Below are positions 54,677 through 64,000 of a DNA stretch of 64,000 nucleotides, piece after piece. The translations under genes were made by a program, and so were the position numbers. The first letter of the stretch is position 1, and each line of letters starts with the position of its first letter. The DNA comes from Ectobius pallidus (Eukaryota > Arthropoda > Insecta > Blattodea > Ectobiidae): contig CAXKWD010000007.1 of the NCBI GenBank assembly GCA_964059195.1, forward strand, positions 59,811,163 to 59,875,162, read 5' to 3'. The notes under the pieces were generated by a model. The model did no database searches, had not been told where the DNA came from, and saw nothing but the letters and a program-made list of their open reading frames with translations.

Positions 54677-54860
54677 GACAATATTAGGATAGATTTAAGG
54701 GAAGTAGGATTTGCGAGGGATGATTGGATAGATTTAGCACAGAATAGGGTTGTATGGCGGGCTCAGGTAAGTGCGGCAATGAACCTTCGGGTTCCATAAA
54801 ATAGATAATATTCCTTTGGCTCGCTGAGGAATTGTCTATTGCCATTGAGTAAGTAAGTAT
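54677..54860 (+). pseudogene. RTE-type LINE C-terminus and 3' tail
   Basis: 'NIRIDLREVGFARDDWIDL' and 'WRAQVSAAMNLRVP' then stop, the well-conserved end of this LINE protein, followed by a short 3' UTR and the tail 'gagtaagtaagt'. Confidence 0.82.
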
Positions 54861-55390
54861 CTACTGTAATGTGATGTTACCTGTGTACGGGGATAAATCA
54901 AAAGGTAATGTATGATTTTTTTCTCCATTGGTATTGTGGCTGGGATTTTGAAATTTCACCGAGAAAGTTTGAAGTTTGCGCTACAGACACAGTTTTTCTT
55001 TTGGTTGCAGCATGAACCTGACAGACGACCATAAGATCCCTCTCTCTGTTACTGACGAATTTCAAAGGTCACTGAAGAATGCACATCGTTGGTCAATAGG
55101 GTCTTGCCCATGCACGCCACTTCTTCTCCCAATGTATTTCACTCGGGTTATGTCGTATAGCCTACAAAAATCGCAATATACCTCCCTGTTCTTCACATCT
55201 GGACGACAGTAACGTGCATGCCACCGCTACATGGTTCAGATTCTTTCCCTAGAGCTGCACCTGAAACAAAAATTGTGTCGGAAGTGGGAAGTGCAAACTG
55301 CAAACTGTATTTCGGTGAAGTTCAACAACCCAGCCACAATGTTTCTGTTTTACCCTCGTATGAAAACAATCGATCAAATTCACACTGTGA
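54861..55390. other. Stretch without recognised genes
   Basis: Two plus-strand frames of 68-78 codons (54976-55212, 55218-55424) have normal composition, with Cys/Ser/Pro-rich runs. No family is recognised. They could be parts of an old transposon or chance. Confidence 0.4.
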
Positions 55391-55912
55391 CTACACCTTT
55401 TCAACCTTAATTTCGGAAAAGTAATTTCAATTTCGGAAATACGAGGGCCAGTTTTTTAAACCCCCGATGGGGCATACAATTAAAATCACAGTGAAAATCA
55501 AAACTGTTTTATTTGGAACATTTAGGTACACCTTCTAGCTACTTCTCTGCATAATCTCGCTTCGATTGAAGAATTTCAAAACATTCAAACTGTCATGAAG
55601 ACCCTTCTCAATACGCTGGCGGCAAGCTTCTATGAAGAGGGTACACGCTTCGACAAATGTCTCAATCGGAGCGCGACTAGGTAGAGAAGTAGCTAGAAGG
55701 TGTACCTAAATGTTCCAAATAAAACAGTTTTGATTTTCACTGTGGTTTTCATTTTATGCCCCATCGGAGGTTTAAGAAAATAGCCCTCGTATTTCCGAAA
55801 TTGAAGTTACTTTTTCCGAAATTGAAATTACTTTTTCCGAAATTGAAATTACTTTCTCAGAAAACTGAAATTACTTTTTCCAAAATTGAGGTTGAAAAGG
55901 TGTAGTTTCAAA
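55391..55912. repeat. Palindrome with 22-bp tandem units around a MITE
   Basis: 'ctacaccttttcaacct' (55391-55407) is mirrored at 55896-55912. Between the arms and the MITE are copies of 'tttccgaaattgaaattact', at least four on the right and two on the left (inverted). Confidence 0.75.
55442..55789. mobile_element. Internally deleted mariner with ~110-bp TIRs
   Basis: 348 bp between TA dinucleotides (55440-55441 and 55790-55791). It starts 'cgagggccagttttttaa' and has inverted arms of about 110 bp, sharing 'aggtgtacctaaatgttcc'. The middle still encodes 'FYEEGTRFDKCLNRS', close to the mariner transposase C-terminus (FY-x-x-G-x-x-x-x-x-x-RYDKCL). The arms are long for mariner. No open transposase. 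Confidence 0.85.
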
Positions 55913-56334
55913 TGGGGATGAGGTCTTTTTTGCGTTGTGAGCAGGGCATATGTACTTGTTGCAAAAAGGGCAATTTTTTTTAGAAATATTTCTGCCAAAT
56001 TTTGGCAGAACAAAGAATTTAACTTAATTGTTTGACCAATGGGTCGAGGTGTTGAAATTACATGAGAACAATTGAGGTTAGGTACAAGTCTTATTATAGC
56101 CTATAAATCGCTGATTTCCAAACATTAGTTTTAGTGATATTTGGGAATATTTAGTACGCTTTACATAAGATGTAATTATGGAAAATTTATAAACGGATGT
56201 ATAAAAGTTTCTGCATCCATTTATTGAACGTTATTTCACCGTCTGCTTTATGAATTCATACAGAATTTCCGAATCCCAAGTACAAAAGGTGGCGAGATTG
56301 GTAATTCATTGAATATTATGAATTCTATTAAAGC
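55913..56334. other. Stretch without genes
   Basis: AT-rich, no feature recognised. 56255-56265 ('attcatacag') and the last 15 bases before 56335 resemble the complement of 62315-62570. Confidence 0.35.
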
Positions 56335-56539
56335 ATTCGGACCTTAAAATGCAGTACAGCAGCAATGGGATCATTTATCTCAGGCCTGTCCAACTTCAGA
56401 AGTGCTGGTGGCCAAAATATTTCGACTATTGATGCTGAGGGCCACACTCCAAAAGTTTCACTCACATAAATATAACAGTAAATTACAGCAGATCAAATTG
56501 TTGAAATAGGATTCATTACCAGTAGGCCGAAATTAGAAC

Positions 56540-57140
56540 TTAATTTGAGCACTGAGGATTATCAAAGTCCTTCACTAAAGTATGGATGTCCACTTCTATG
56601 TTAGTAACTGTCAGTCTTAGTAGATGTAACAAGGAATCATCAGTGAGACAGCTCCTGTATTTATTTTTTATGAATTTCATGTTGGAGGAAGCACTCTCAC
56701 ATAGATAACTGCTTCCAACCTTTGAGGAAAGCTGCAAACCAAAATCTCTAAGCTGAGGAAACCTGCCATCTGGAAGTACCTTGAAAAATTAGAGCCCTCA
56801 TTCAGACCTGGTTTGAATAAAAGGATCAGCCTGAAGATCGCAGAACTCCAGTTGATACATGGATGGCTGATTCTCAATATCCACATTCAAAGGGTCATTG
56901 AAAAGGAGCAGTTTACCCTTAATATCTTCAAAGTCAGAAAATCTTTGATTGAATTTCTTAAATAATAACTTCAATATTTTCACAAAACTCAGAAAAATTA
57001 CCATCATCAATTTCTCCTGACAGCTCTTGACAACATGGAAAATGTGTTAAATCATTTCTTGATAAAGTTGATTTCAGAAATTTTAACTTATTCACTAAGC
57101 CAGCGTACGTTTGCGTGGAGTGGTAGATCTCTCTGTACAT
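56540..57140 (-). pseudogene. hAT transposase, C-terminal part
   Basis: Several short frames carry one protein: 'YAGLVNKLKFLKSTL' and 'LTHFPCCQEL' (56958-57140), then 'FEDIKGKLLLFNDPLNVDI' (56798-57010), and the dimerisation end 'VGSSYLCESASSNMKFIKNKYRS' with 'SCLTDDSLLHLLRL' (56540-56737). This is the C-terminal hAT dimerisation region; three or more frameshifts break it. Confidence 0.8.
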
Positions 57141-57642
57141 TGGGCTTGCAGCTCATCCAAAAATTCCGGAATCTGCAATGAAGTTGGGCCTTATTGCCAC
57201 CACGTATCTTGTTTGAAACTGTAACCACTATATTCATTGCATCGCTTTGTTTTACTGACTTCCCACACAACGCTTTTTGGTGAATTATGCAATGGAACAT
57301 TTGGAAATTTAACCCAGCTTCCCTAATTAATCCTATCAGTCCTTTATCTCCTCCTCTCGTACACGGTGCACCATCAGTCACAATACAAGAACACTTTTCA
57401 AAACCGCCATATTTTTCCACTGTTTCATTTACTGCTTTAAATATATCTTCACCCTTGGTGTATCCACTTAAAGAACATAATTGAAGAAGTTCTTCTTGTG
57501 TTGAAAAATCACTGTTGATCATTCGTATGAAAGTCAAAAGTTTGCTGGTGTCAGTCTGGTTGACACTGTCATCCAAGCATAGTGGAAAGTAGCTGCATTT
57601 TTTAACCACAATTTCTAATTTCTTTGTTATTTGTCTTCCCAT
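57088..57642 (-). pseudogene. hAT transposase, catalytic region
   Basis: 184 codons: 'FPLCLDDSVNQTDTSKLLTFIR' (part of the RNase H-like fold, first Asp in LDDS), 'CSIVTDGAPCTRGG' (in the sequence C-I-V-T-D-G-A-P, second Asp) and 'FHCIIHQKALCGKS', a combination diagnostic for the GTF2IRD2/ZBED5-type hAT group. The BED zinc finger and N-terminus are absent; the sequence upstream (57650-58070) is unrelated or deleted. Confidence 0.85.
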
Positions 57643-58137
57643 ACTCTGTACTCGTCTTGAGATTGTTGATGAGAGAGGGAAATAGCTGCAAATTTTGCAG
57701 ATAAATTGCTTTCACCAAATGCATTTGCCGTAGCAAATTTTCCTTTTCTTGCTAATGTTGCTAATGTTGCTCATGTTTTCTCGGTCTATCTGACAACACT
57801 GTCATCTAACAATTTGCACGAACAGATAAAAAAGCGTACACAACCTCGCGTAAGCAAATAAATTAGAAACAGGCTTGCTCTCAACAATCAAAAACAAAAT
57901 TTTCTTCCTCCGCGGCAGCGATACTGGCGCTCTGAACACGGCCGATTGGATCCTTTTCGTGATCATAACCTCCAACAAATATTCCACCACAGTCGGTAAT
58001 ATGCAACGCCCTGCGTCAAAGCGCGAAATTTCAAACCGGGATTGGTTGTCGTCTTAGAAGTATCCGCGGGCCACAAAACAGTGAGTGCGGGCCACATATG
58101 GCCCGAGGGCCGCGGGTTGGACAGGCCTGATTTATCT

Positions 58138-58847
58138 CTTTCCTTTTCCCGAATTTTTAGGTTAGCGCTGTTCTTCTCTATTGTAGCGGGGTTGCCAAAT
58201 GCCCTTAAATCTGAAATTTCTCGTTTAAAATGAGTTATACCGAGTTATGTACAGAATTTCAAGCCGCATTTGATGCCGTTAACGTGAACAATTTTAAAAA
58301 ATAATTGGGTATGAAAATTGCAAAATAATGGGAAGTTTCGCCAAATGCAAAATAATCATTGCATGGAACTTATCATGCCATAACTCCTCTTTGATATGTA
58401 ATATGATATTAATTTGTTCACTGCTGGTAAAGGATTATTTCAGCTCATTGTAGGTACGTCTGGTTTTAAATTTGAGTGATCAGAAAATGCAGTATGTCTT
58501 TCTTTTCAGTCATGTTCAGAGATTTTTAGGCTCAAACATGAAAAAGTCAGTCGCTGGCTAACTTCTTTGCTTTTTATTTTACATGGGGGGTCACAGTGAG
58601 GCAAATGGTCTTGGAATATGGAAGTTATTTTTAAAATAAACACCAGGTCCATATCTTGCTTAGTTCGTAATTTATGACAGGAAGAAAGGTCTCCTTTGTC
58701 TTTGAAACAAGACAGTCAGTAATATAATATTTATTAAATAAAAATCCGTGGTAGACATACAAATGTTGAGAACAAGTAGATTGTACTCGTGTTTAAATTT
58801 GCGTAGTTTTAACTCCCGTGCGAGGGGGGTTTGTAGAATAGTGTACA
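58138..58847. other. IS630-like element 5' region, non-coding
   Basis: From the hAT target copy to the transposase start. It contains 'gggttgccaaatgccc' near 58190, mirrored near 59570. Nothing coding is recognised. Confidence 0.4.
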
Positions 58848-59463
58848 ATGAATCCTCAAATTCGAAAGAAACGTTTCATAGGTAAACTAAGGGGGAAAGA
58901 GCATAGTATTATTATGAGTATCCTGGATTATTTTTTAAAGACATTGAATGTGAGTAGTGCAGTCAGTGATGACATCGTACAGTGGTTACGTAAAAAACAG
59001 ATCTCTTTTGAGAACGGGATGCTAAAGCGGGAATTGTTGGATATTGCTTTTTTCTCAACGTTGGGCCCTGTATGATAAGCAAAGAATAGATGAATTGGCA
59101 AAACCGGCAGGTTGGCAGATTCTACGTCTCCCGCATTATCACTGCGACTTAAACCCAATTGAAATGGTGAAAAACTACATCCGGTATCATAACGTATCGT
59201 TAAAGAAAAACGAGATGGAGAACTTAATATCAGCTGCTTGTAAGAGCATTACGGTGGAAAACTGGGCAAATTACGTAAATCACGTAAAAAGAGTAGAAAC
59301 AGATTTTAGGAAAGCAGACGAATTGCAGGATAGCGACGATGAACAGTTTTTAATAAGACTTTCTTCCTCGTCCACATCATCATCATCATCATCAAGTTCA
59401 TCTCCCGAACCCAGGATATCAAGAGCGGGAAATCATAGAAGGCGTACAGTGATTAAAGTATGA
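58848..59463 (+). pseudogene. IS630/Tc1-like transposase, truncated and frameshifted
   Basis: Two overlapping frames. The first, 58848-59075, has a short N-terminal piece joined to 'DDIVQWLRKKQISFENGMLKRELL', which belongs to the middle of the DDE domain; the expected helix-turn-helix and first two catalytic Asp are missing. The second, from about 59044, has 'GWQILRLPHYHCDLNPIEM' with the final Glu of the triad, then 'VENWANYVNHV' and an acidic, Ser-rich tail. The group is the insect IS630-Tc1-like 'YHCDLNPIE' family. Inactive. Confidence 0.85.
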
Positions 59464-59617
59464 TATATTTAATTTACCATCCTTCTGATATCCATTTACA
59501 AATGACCTTTAAATTTCAAACTACAAATGTATAACTTCACACTCAAGCGGCCCTCCTCCTCGAGTCGACTTGGCAACAGGGCGCTCCATTTACGCTGTAC
59601 TGCATTTTAAGGTCCGA

Positions 59618-59725
59618 ATCACGGAGGAAAGAAAACACGGAGATGCCCTGAGACCGCAAGCGTGAAGCCAACTGTCCGAGCGTTTGGTACTCTAAGGGGG
59701 CGTGTCACTGTGTTTATATGTTTAT
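59618..59725. repeat. Repeat flank related to 62216-62319
   Basis: 59618-59650 ('cacggaggaaagaaa') matches the complement of 62284-62310, whereas 59688-59715 ('tttggtactctaag', 'ggcgtg') matches 62218-62245 directly. One of the two loci has an internal inversion. Confidence 0.55.
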
Positions 59726-60181
59726 AGCGTGCACGGATAGTGTGGTTACTCGTCTTTGTTTCTTTGTTTTGAACAATTCAGAAGTGAAAATGAGTGCATG
59801 TTGTGCACTATTCTATGAACTTACCTTAAAAATTAATAATTTTGTAAAATTTAGGTACTGAAAATAGTCAATTTTTGGGATGAATGAATATGGGTATAAT
59901 TGCTAAGCATAATTTATTTGTATTTTACACTAGGCTGCTAATTATTGATGTATTTTCTTTATAACTGCCTTAGGCTACTTGTAATTAATCAAATAAAGTG
60001 CATTTATCTGAATTATTAGTGATAGGCAACTAAGTAATTTATTGCTTTAGATTTCCAATATTTATATTAGTTGTCATTTATTGCGTTTAATTAGCTATAT
60101 ATAGCTATATAACTGTCCAGAATATTTTTCTCGTTCTGAATTATCATAGTCGCACGGTCACTTATTTATTTTCTGACTCAT
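59726..60181. other. Stretch without genes
   Basis: AT-rich, no feature recognised. Confidence 0.45.
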
Positions 60182-61545
60182 TATTAAGTGCCAGTATGGT
60201 ACTTTATGAGATTGTGTGGTGGACGAAAAAAGTCTGTCTGTCCGTCTGTCCGTCTGTCTGTCTGTCCGTCTGTCTGTCTGTCCGTGTGTCTGTACGCACC
60301 ATAACTCAAATACGCTTTTTCGGATTTTCATGAAACTTGGATAACACAATTATAATGTCCATGGGAAGAACCCTATTGATATTGAACCAAATCGGTTCAC
60401 CGGTACCGGAGTAATGCCCAATTTAGTGCCTATTTTAATAGATTATATTAGAAATGCGCCTTAACTCAAATACGTTGAAACGGATTTCCATGAAACTTGG
60501 TATACGCATTTATGACGTCCATGAGAAGTGCCCTATTGGATTTGAACCTAATATGTTGACCGGTACCGGAGTGTTTATTTTAAAGGCGCATTAACACAAA
60601 TACGCTTTATCGGATATTTATGAAACTTCGTATACGCATTTATAATGTACATGGGAAGACCTCCATTGATATTCAACCAAATCGGTTGGCCAGTACCGGA
60701 ATAATGCCCAATTTAGTGCCTTTTATGTTAATATATGAGTAATCGCGATAACTCAAATATGCTTTATTTGATTTTCCTGAAACTTTGTATACCCATTTAT
60801 AATGTACATGGGAAGACGTCTACTGATATTTTACCAAATCGGTAGACCGGTACCGGAGTAAAACCCAATTTAGGGTCTATTTTAAAGACGCGGTAACTCA
60901 AATACGCTTTACCGGATTTTTATGAAACTTGGTATACACATTTATAATGTTCATGGGAAGACATCTATTGATATTGGATAATATCGGTTGACCTATTTCG
61001 GAGTAATGCTCAACTTAATGCCTATTTTATGATAATATACGTTTTCGAAAGAATTTATAAAAAAAAAAAGGAAATCAGTTATCTTGACAACATAGTCAAT
61101 TGTTTTACTGTGATTTTATAAGGCTTTGGAAATTAAAATACAGTTAGCTATTACCAAAAACACTATTGTTTTACATGCGCTTATCCAACTAGTCCGTTAA
61201 ACTGACCCAGGTGCTCGAGATGGTAACGTCTTGGCCTCACATTCTGAAGTTCCATGGTTCAAATCCCGAAACCGGCCAATTTCACTTTTTTTTTGTATTT
61301 TTATGTGAGTGAGCAATTGTCAAGATATCAAAAATCTGTACAGTTCAGCTAATGCTGGAAGATTTTAGTCTGATTAAAAAAAAAAAACTAGACCTTCGTT
61401 CTTCCGTAAGCCCTGCTTAATGAATAAATCTGGAGCTTAACTTGGAAATCAATTAAAAAAAAAAAATATTCTGCATATCATAATTGCAGTCATAACTGAT
61501 TAAACAAAAACATACTGGCACTTTTTTACATCAGTTTACCTGATT
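60182..61545 (+). repeat. tRNA-bearing repeat block, copy 2
   Basis: Begins 'attaagtgccagtatgg', then a (GTCTGTCC)n run (60228-60296), five tandem units (60297-61030), a spacer and the tRNA-bearing part shared with 10005-10455 (61130-61560), finishing 'acatactggcactt'. First and last 13 bases are inverted complements. Whether these are true transposon ends is unclear, because similarity with copy 1 extends past the right end. The tRNA-like core at 61205-61285 has the B box 'ggttcaaatcc' but folds poorly. Confidence 0.6.
60297..61030 (+). repeat. Five tandem units of ~130-160 bp
   Basis: Each unit starts near 'taactcaaatacgcttt' (60302, 60463, 60592, 60748, 60894) and includes 'atgaaacttggtatac', 'tataatgt(c/a)catgggaag' and 'ccggtaccggagtaatg'. 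Units differ by up to about a quarter, so the array is old. Confidence 0.85.
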
Positions 61546-61630
61546 TTTTATACTCGCACATGTAAAGTTGCTAATTTGAAAGTTACATTTTTGGCTCTTC
61601 TGAGATAGGTTAATATATGATATTGGGATA

Positions 61631-62133
61631 CAGTGGTACCTCGAGATACGAGTGCCCTAACATACGAGTTATTTGAGATACGAGCTGTCGAGCGAGCGAA
61701 GTTTTGTTTTGAAATACGAGCGACATTTGAGATACGAGGAACGGCCAGCTACGACGCTGCACACGGCCCACCAGTTTACTGCGCCTGCGCCTCGTGCGTC
61801 TCGCGCATTATCCCACGTATTCCCCCCAGTGTGCTTGTTTACCTCGCTGTCGAAGCATCTTTGCTAAGTTTTTCTAGAAATCATAGACAAAAATGAGCAA
61901 GGTGTGCGAGTAGCTGACTTGGCGAGGCAGTACAGTATTGTTTTATACAATATTTGTAATTTATAAATACATTTTTCTTATTCAAAAACAATTGGGGGTA
62001 GCGTTTTTGAGGCTGGAACGGATTAATGGCATTTCAATTAATTTCAATGGGGAAAATTGCTTTGAGATACGAGCAAATTGACATACGAGCAAGGTTACGG
62101 AACGAATTAAACTCGTATCTCGAGGTATCACTG
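61631..62133. mobile_element. Pogo/Tigger-like element, internally deleted
   Basis: 503 bp between TA dinucleotides (61629-61630, 62134-62135). TIRs 'cagtggtacctcgagatacg' and 'cgtatctcgaggtatcactg' mirror each other with two differences. Inside, 'EQGVRVADLARQYSI' (61890-61945) is the N-terminal helix-turn-helix of Tigger-type transposases; the rest of the gene is gone. The plus-strand frame 61633-61896 is TIR translation and not a gene. Confidence 0.88.
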
Positions 62134-62215
62134 TATTACATATTTTCCCTACCGTTACGTTGTTATAACCAGTGAAACTTCGGAGTATTTGTGTGCTATT
62201 GTATATAGCAAGCCT

Positions 62216-62319
62216 CCCTTTTGGTACTGTAAGGGGACGTGGTCATTGGCTTCATCTGTTTCCCATACAACACCGCAAGCACGGCGTCTCCGTGATTTCT
62301 TTCCTCCGTGGTCCGAATG
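62216..62319. repeat. Repeat flank related to 59618-59725
   Basis: See 59618-59725. It ends 'ggtccgaatg', which also matches the outer edge of the IS630-like terminal repeat (attcggac) in complement. Confidence 0.55.
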
Positions 62320-62327
62320 CTCTATAG

Positions 62328-62532
62328 CAGCGTTTCTCAGCCTATGGTCCGCGAAGATGGTGCAGATAGTCCACAGACATAATTAAAAAATATAAAGCAA
62401 GTGGAAAGTAAAGAAGTAAAATTTTTTCACAAATTTAGGCCTTCTTTTAAAAATGGGATGTAAAATTAGGGTCCGTAAATTTTTTTTTGTCATTTTAGAG
62501 GTCCTCGGGTTCAAAAAGGTTGAGAAACGCTG
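62328..62532. mobile_element. hAT-type MITE
   Basis: 205 bp. Ends 'cagcgtttctcagcc' and 'ggttgagaaacgctg' are inverted repeats of a well-known hAT type, flanked by the exact target duplication ctctatag (62320-62327 and 62533-62540). No coding sequence. Confidence 0.92.
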
Positions 62533-62614
62533 CTCTATAGTATAGTTTGCAGCAAGATGGTAGCACTGTATGAATCGCAACGCCGCCGAGCGTTATTGTG
62601 ACAAATGAAGACAA

Positions 62615-63610
62615 TAGCTCGCCAAACTTCTCCGACAGATAGCGTGGGTGTACTAGCCGGTATGCGCTAGCCGTCCGCCACTTGTTTTTCCAGTTGTCGT
62701 CTGCTGGCTCCATGCTTTTCAATGGCATTCCATCTTCCCAGTCCGAAAAATATGTTCGTAATTTTATATTTTTATAGAGGACACGAGGCTATTATACATA
62801 CTTCCTTGTCTACTGGGCCCTTCTGGAATGTTGAAGTGGCAAAAAGACGAAAGAAAAATTACAGCAGATAGGCTCTAAATAACACTAAAAAGGAAGAAAT
62901 AACTAACAAATATTGTGAGATATTTCCGATATAGACGACATTATTTGGTACTCGACTTGCAGTAATATGTTATCAATGTATGAATATTTATATGCAGTGT
63001 GGCGATTGGATATTCTTTAATTTTTAAGTTAATATTAAATTTGCCGTGATCATCGAGAAGATGTTATGGGCCATTTAAAAATAGAGTAAATTACAAATAC
63101 AAATAAATTAAAATTACGTAGTAACGCAATGATAATTACAGTACATTGTGTTAGTTTTATACCTTTGTTAAACTGTATCTTTAGTGCATCTTTATGTTTA
63201 AAGATCACTTCCCTGTTTAATTTATTTAGTTATTTTAGGCCTATTTATTTTACTTTGCTGTATAAATATGTGTATATTACTGTAGCCTTCTATTGCATCT
63301 GAGATCGAAATAGGCTATAAATTCTGTGATTTCTAAATAGCCAAGTTAGATTGACGGCCTCAAATAAAAATTTTGACAATAGCGTTGCCAATTTAATAGG
63401 CTACATAACTTAACGTATAATTATTAAATTCTGCCTTTATATTCTGCTATGTCATGCAATAAAATATTCTTAACAATATTTTGTCACATAACTAGAAATG
63501 AAAATCATATAACGATGGTCTAGCATACCGATAATAAAAGGAATAAGAAAGAATGGGGAATGAGAAGAAAAAAGAAAAAAAAGGTCTAATCGATTCTCAA
63601 GCTCTCATCT
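62615..63610. repeat. Right arm of ~1-kb inverted repeat
   Basis: Complement of 1-998. The inner edge is 'tagctcgc' (62615), the outer edge 'ctcaagctctcatct' (to 63610), after which a T run and unrelated sequence follow. Confidence 0.85.
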
Positions 63611-63869
63611 TTTTTTAACTATTATGGACAGGAAAAGGTAAGTTTTCGTGTTGTAAACATATTTTAATATTTTTATTTTGAATACGTTTTTAACATGACG
63701 GTATAGGCTAAATATGCATTTGATATAGAAAATAAATAATATTAAAAATGTCTGCGAATACACACCACATATATCAGTGTTTACCACGTATATAAATTAG
63801 TATTTTACTGACTGAACCCTAGAAGTACTGGGTATATTCTTTTAGTTACTTTGAATCATACCCAAGCGC

Positions 63870-64000
63870 CAAATTAGCAGCACTGTATATAAATATTCAT
63901 ATCTGCATAACATTTTGTACGTCGGGAACATAGTAATGTAGTTAATAGCGGGCATTTCTCACAGTATTTGTCAGCTTATTCTTCCTTCTTTTCGAGTTAT
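63870..64000. repeat. Diverged partial copy of the repeat, opposite orientation to right arm
   Basis: 'gcactgtatataaatattcat', 'tttctcaca(g)tatttgt' and 'ttcttccttcttttc' follow the order of 614-735 in the left arm, in the same orientation, with many changes. It runs off the window. Confidence 0.6.

Larger units (their letters stand above)
45775..54860 (+). mobile_element. RTE-type LINE, broken by several insertions
   Basis: Plus-strand LINE with pieces in the right order: 5' region 45775-46080, endonuclease start 46081-46172, then 46897-47088, endonuclease rest 51707-52160, linker to 52830, RT 52840-53400, RT end 54000-54573 and C-terminus 54677-54790, then a 3' tail ending 'gagtaagtaagt'. 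The 5' end is present, so the copy was close to full length. Inserted are 46173-46884, 47097-51698 and 54574-54676, plus an unexplained block at 53400-53995. It has many stops and frame changes. Confidence 0.85.
56381..58129 (-). mobile_element. hAT transposon with 8-bp target duplication
   Basis: Starts 'caggcctgtccaactt' and ends 'gggttggacaggcctg', a terminal inverted repeat, with target copies atttatct at 56373-56380 and 58130-58137. The subterminal 'tggtggccaaaat' and 'gggccacatatggccc' are typical of the group. The transposase (GTF2IRD2/ZBED5-like) is broken and lacks its N-terminal part. Confidence 0.9.
56335..59619 (+). mobile_element. IS630/Tc1-like transposon, internally deleted
   Basis: Ends 56335-56360 and 59594-59619 are a perfect 26-bp inverted repeat ('attcggaccttaaaatgcag' plus 'tacagc'). 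A second, inner inverted pair ('gttgcca' / 'tggcaac') is near 58190 and 59570. It encodes a truncated transposase (58848-59463) and contains a hAT element (56381-58129). No clear TA duplication was found at the outer edges, so the true ends may be a few bases inside. Confidence 0.75.

Noticed and set aside
60158..60349. Frame with repeated TDRQTDR
   Set aside because: Translation of the (GTCTGTCC)n simple repeat.
61633..61896. Plus-strand frames in the Tigger-like element
   Set aside because: They begin in the terminal inverted repeat and translate TIR and spacer; the only transposase trace is the short helix-turn-helix piece near 61900.
1..64000. Polinton/Maverick or giant-virus insertion as explanation of the 1-kb inverted repeat
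   Set aside because: No protein-primed DNA polymerase B, capsid, packaging ATPase or retroviral-type integrase outside the gypsy elements is present.

Overview
The window is a transposon graveyard from a large, AT-rich animal genome. The mix of families (jockey/I-type and RTE-type LINEs, env-less-looking Ty3/gypsy elements, a GIY-YIG Penelope-like element, hAT, Tc1/mariner/IS630, pogo/Tigger and Merlin DNA transposons, tRNA-derived SINEs) points to an arthropod. The frequent 'taggcct' words and the style of the SINEs suggest a polyneopteran insect such as a cockroach; that last step is a guess. I see no convincing intact host gene, rRNA, CRISPR or bacterial operon. Nearly every coding segment belongs to a mobile element, and most are broken.

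Layout. (1) 1-998 and 62615-63610 are an inverted repeat of about 1 kb whose arms lie 62 kb apart and enclose almost everything else. (2) 2.6-6.2 kb: a 5'-truncated LINE (endonuclease, RT, RNase H, zinc tail) sits inside a 198-bp tandem repeat, with a 7-bp target duplication. (3) 9.6-12.4 kb: LINE and hAT scraps. One LINE is split by (4) gypsy element 1 (12450-22874, minus strand, LTRs of about 1.25 kb, 4-bp target duplication). (5) 24.9-25.8 kb: RTE-type LINE tail. (6) 26.4-29.2 kb: Penelope-like element with a 14-bp target duplication, an inverted pLTR fragment and hammerhead-like boxes. (7) 30.3-32.1 kb: two tRNA-SINEs and a microsatellite. (8) 33602-45701: gypsy element 2 (minus strand), related to element 1 in its coding part but with different LTRs; it carries a tandem trimer of a ~620-bp repeat and a mariner-like MITE. 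(9) 45.8-54.9 kb: one RTE-type LINE broken open by at least four later insertions. These include a long-inverted-repeat element with 7+7 tandem units, which itself contains an intact Merlin transposon, and a short hammerhead-like relic. (10) 55.4-59.6 kb: a mariner MITE within a palindrome, then an IS630/Tc1-like element containing a hAT element. (11) 60.2-62.5 kb: a tRNA-bearing repeat block, a pogo/Tigger-like element and a hAT MITE.

How the parts relate. Reading frames and target duplications give the order of insertion: RTE LINE, then long-TIR element, then Merlin; IS630 element, then hAT; LINE, then gypsy 1. The only fully open transposase is the 389-codon Merlin gene. The two gypsy elements keep open or nearly open gag, protease and integrase, but both have tyrosine where reverse transcriptase motif A should carry its catalytic aspartate, and both lack the second aspartate of the YLDD box. 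Because their LTRs look unrelated, this shared change may predate the split of the two families. That is the observation I would check first. Alignments were done by eye, so percentages and exact boundaries are approximate.
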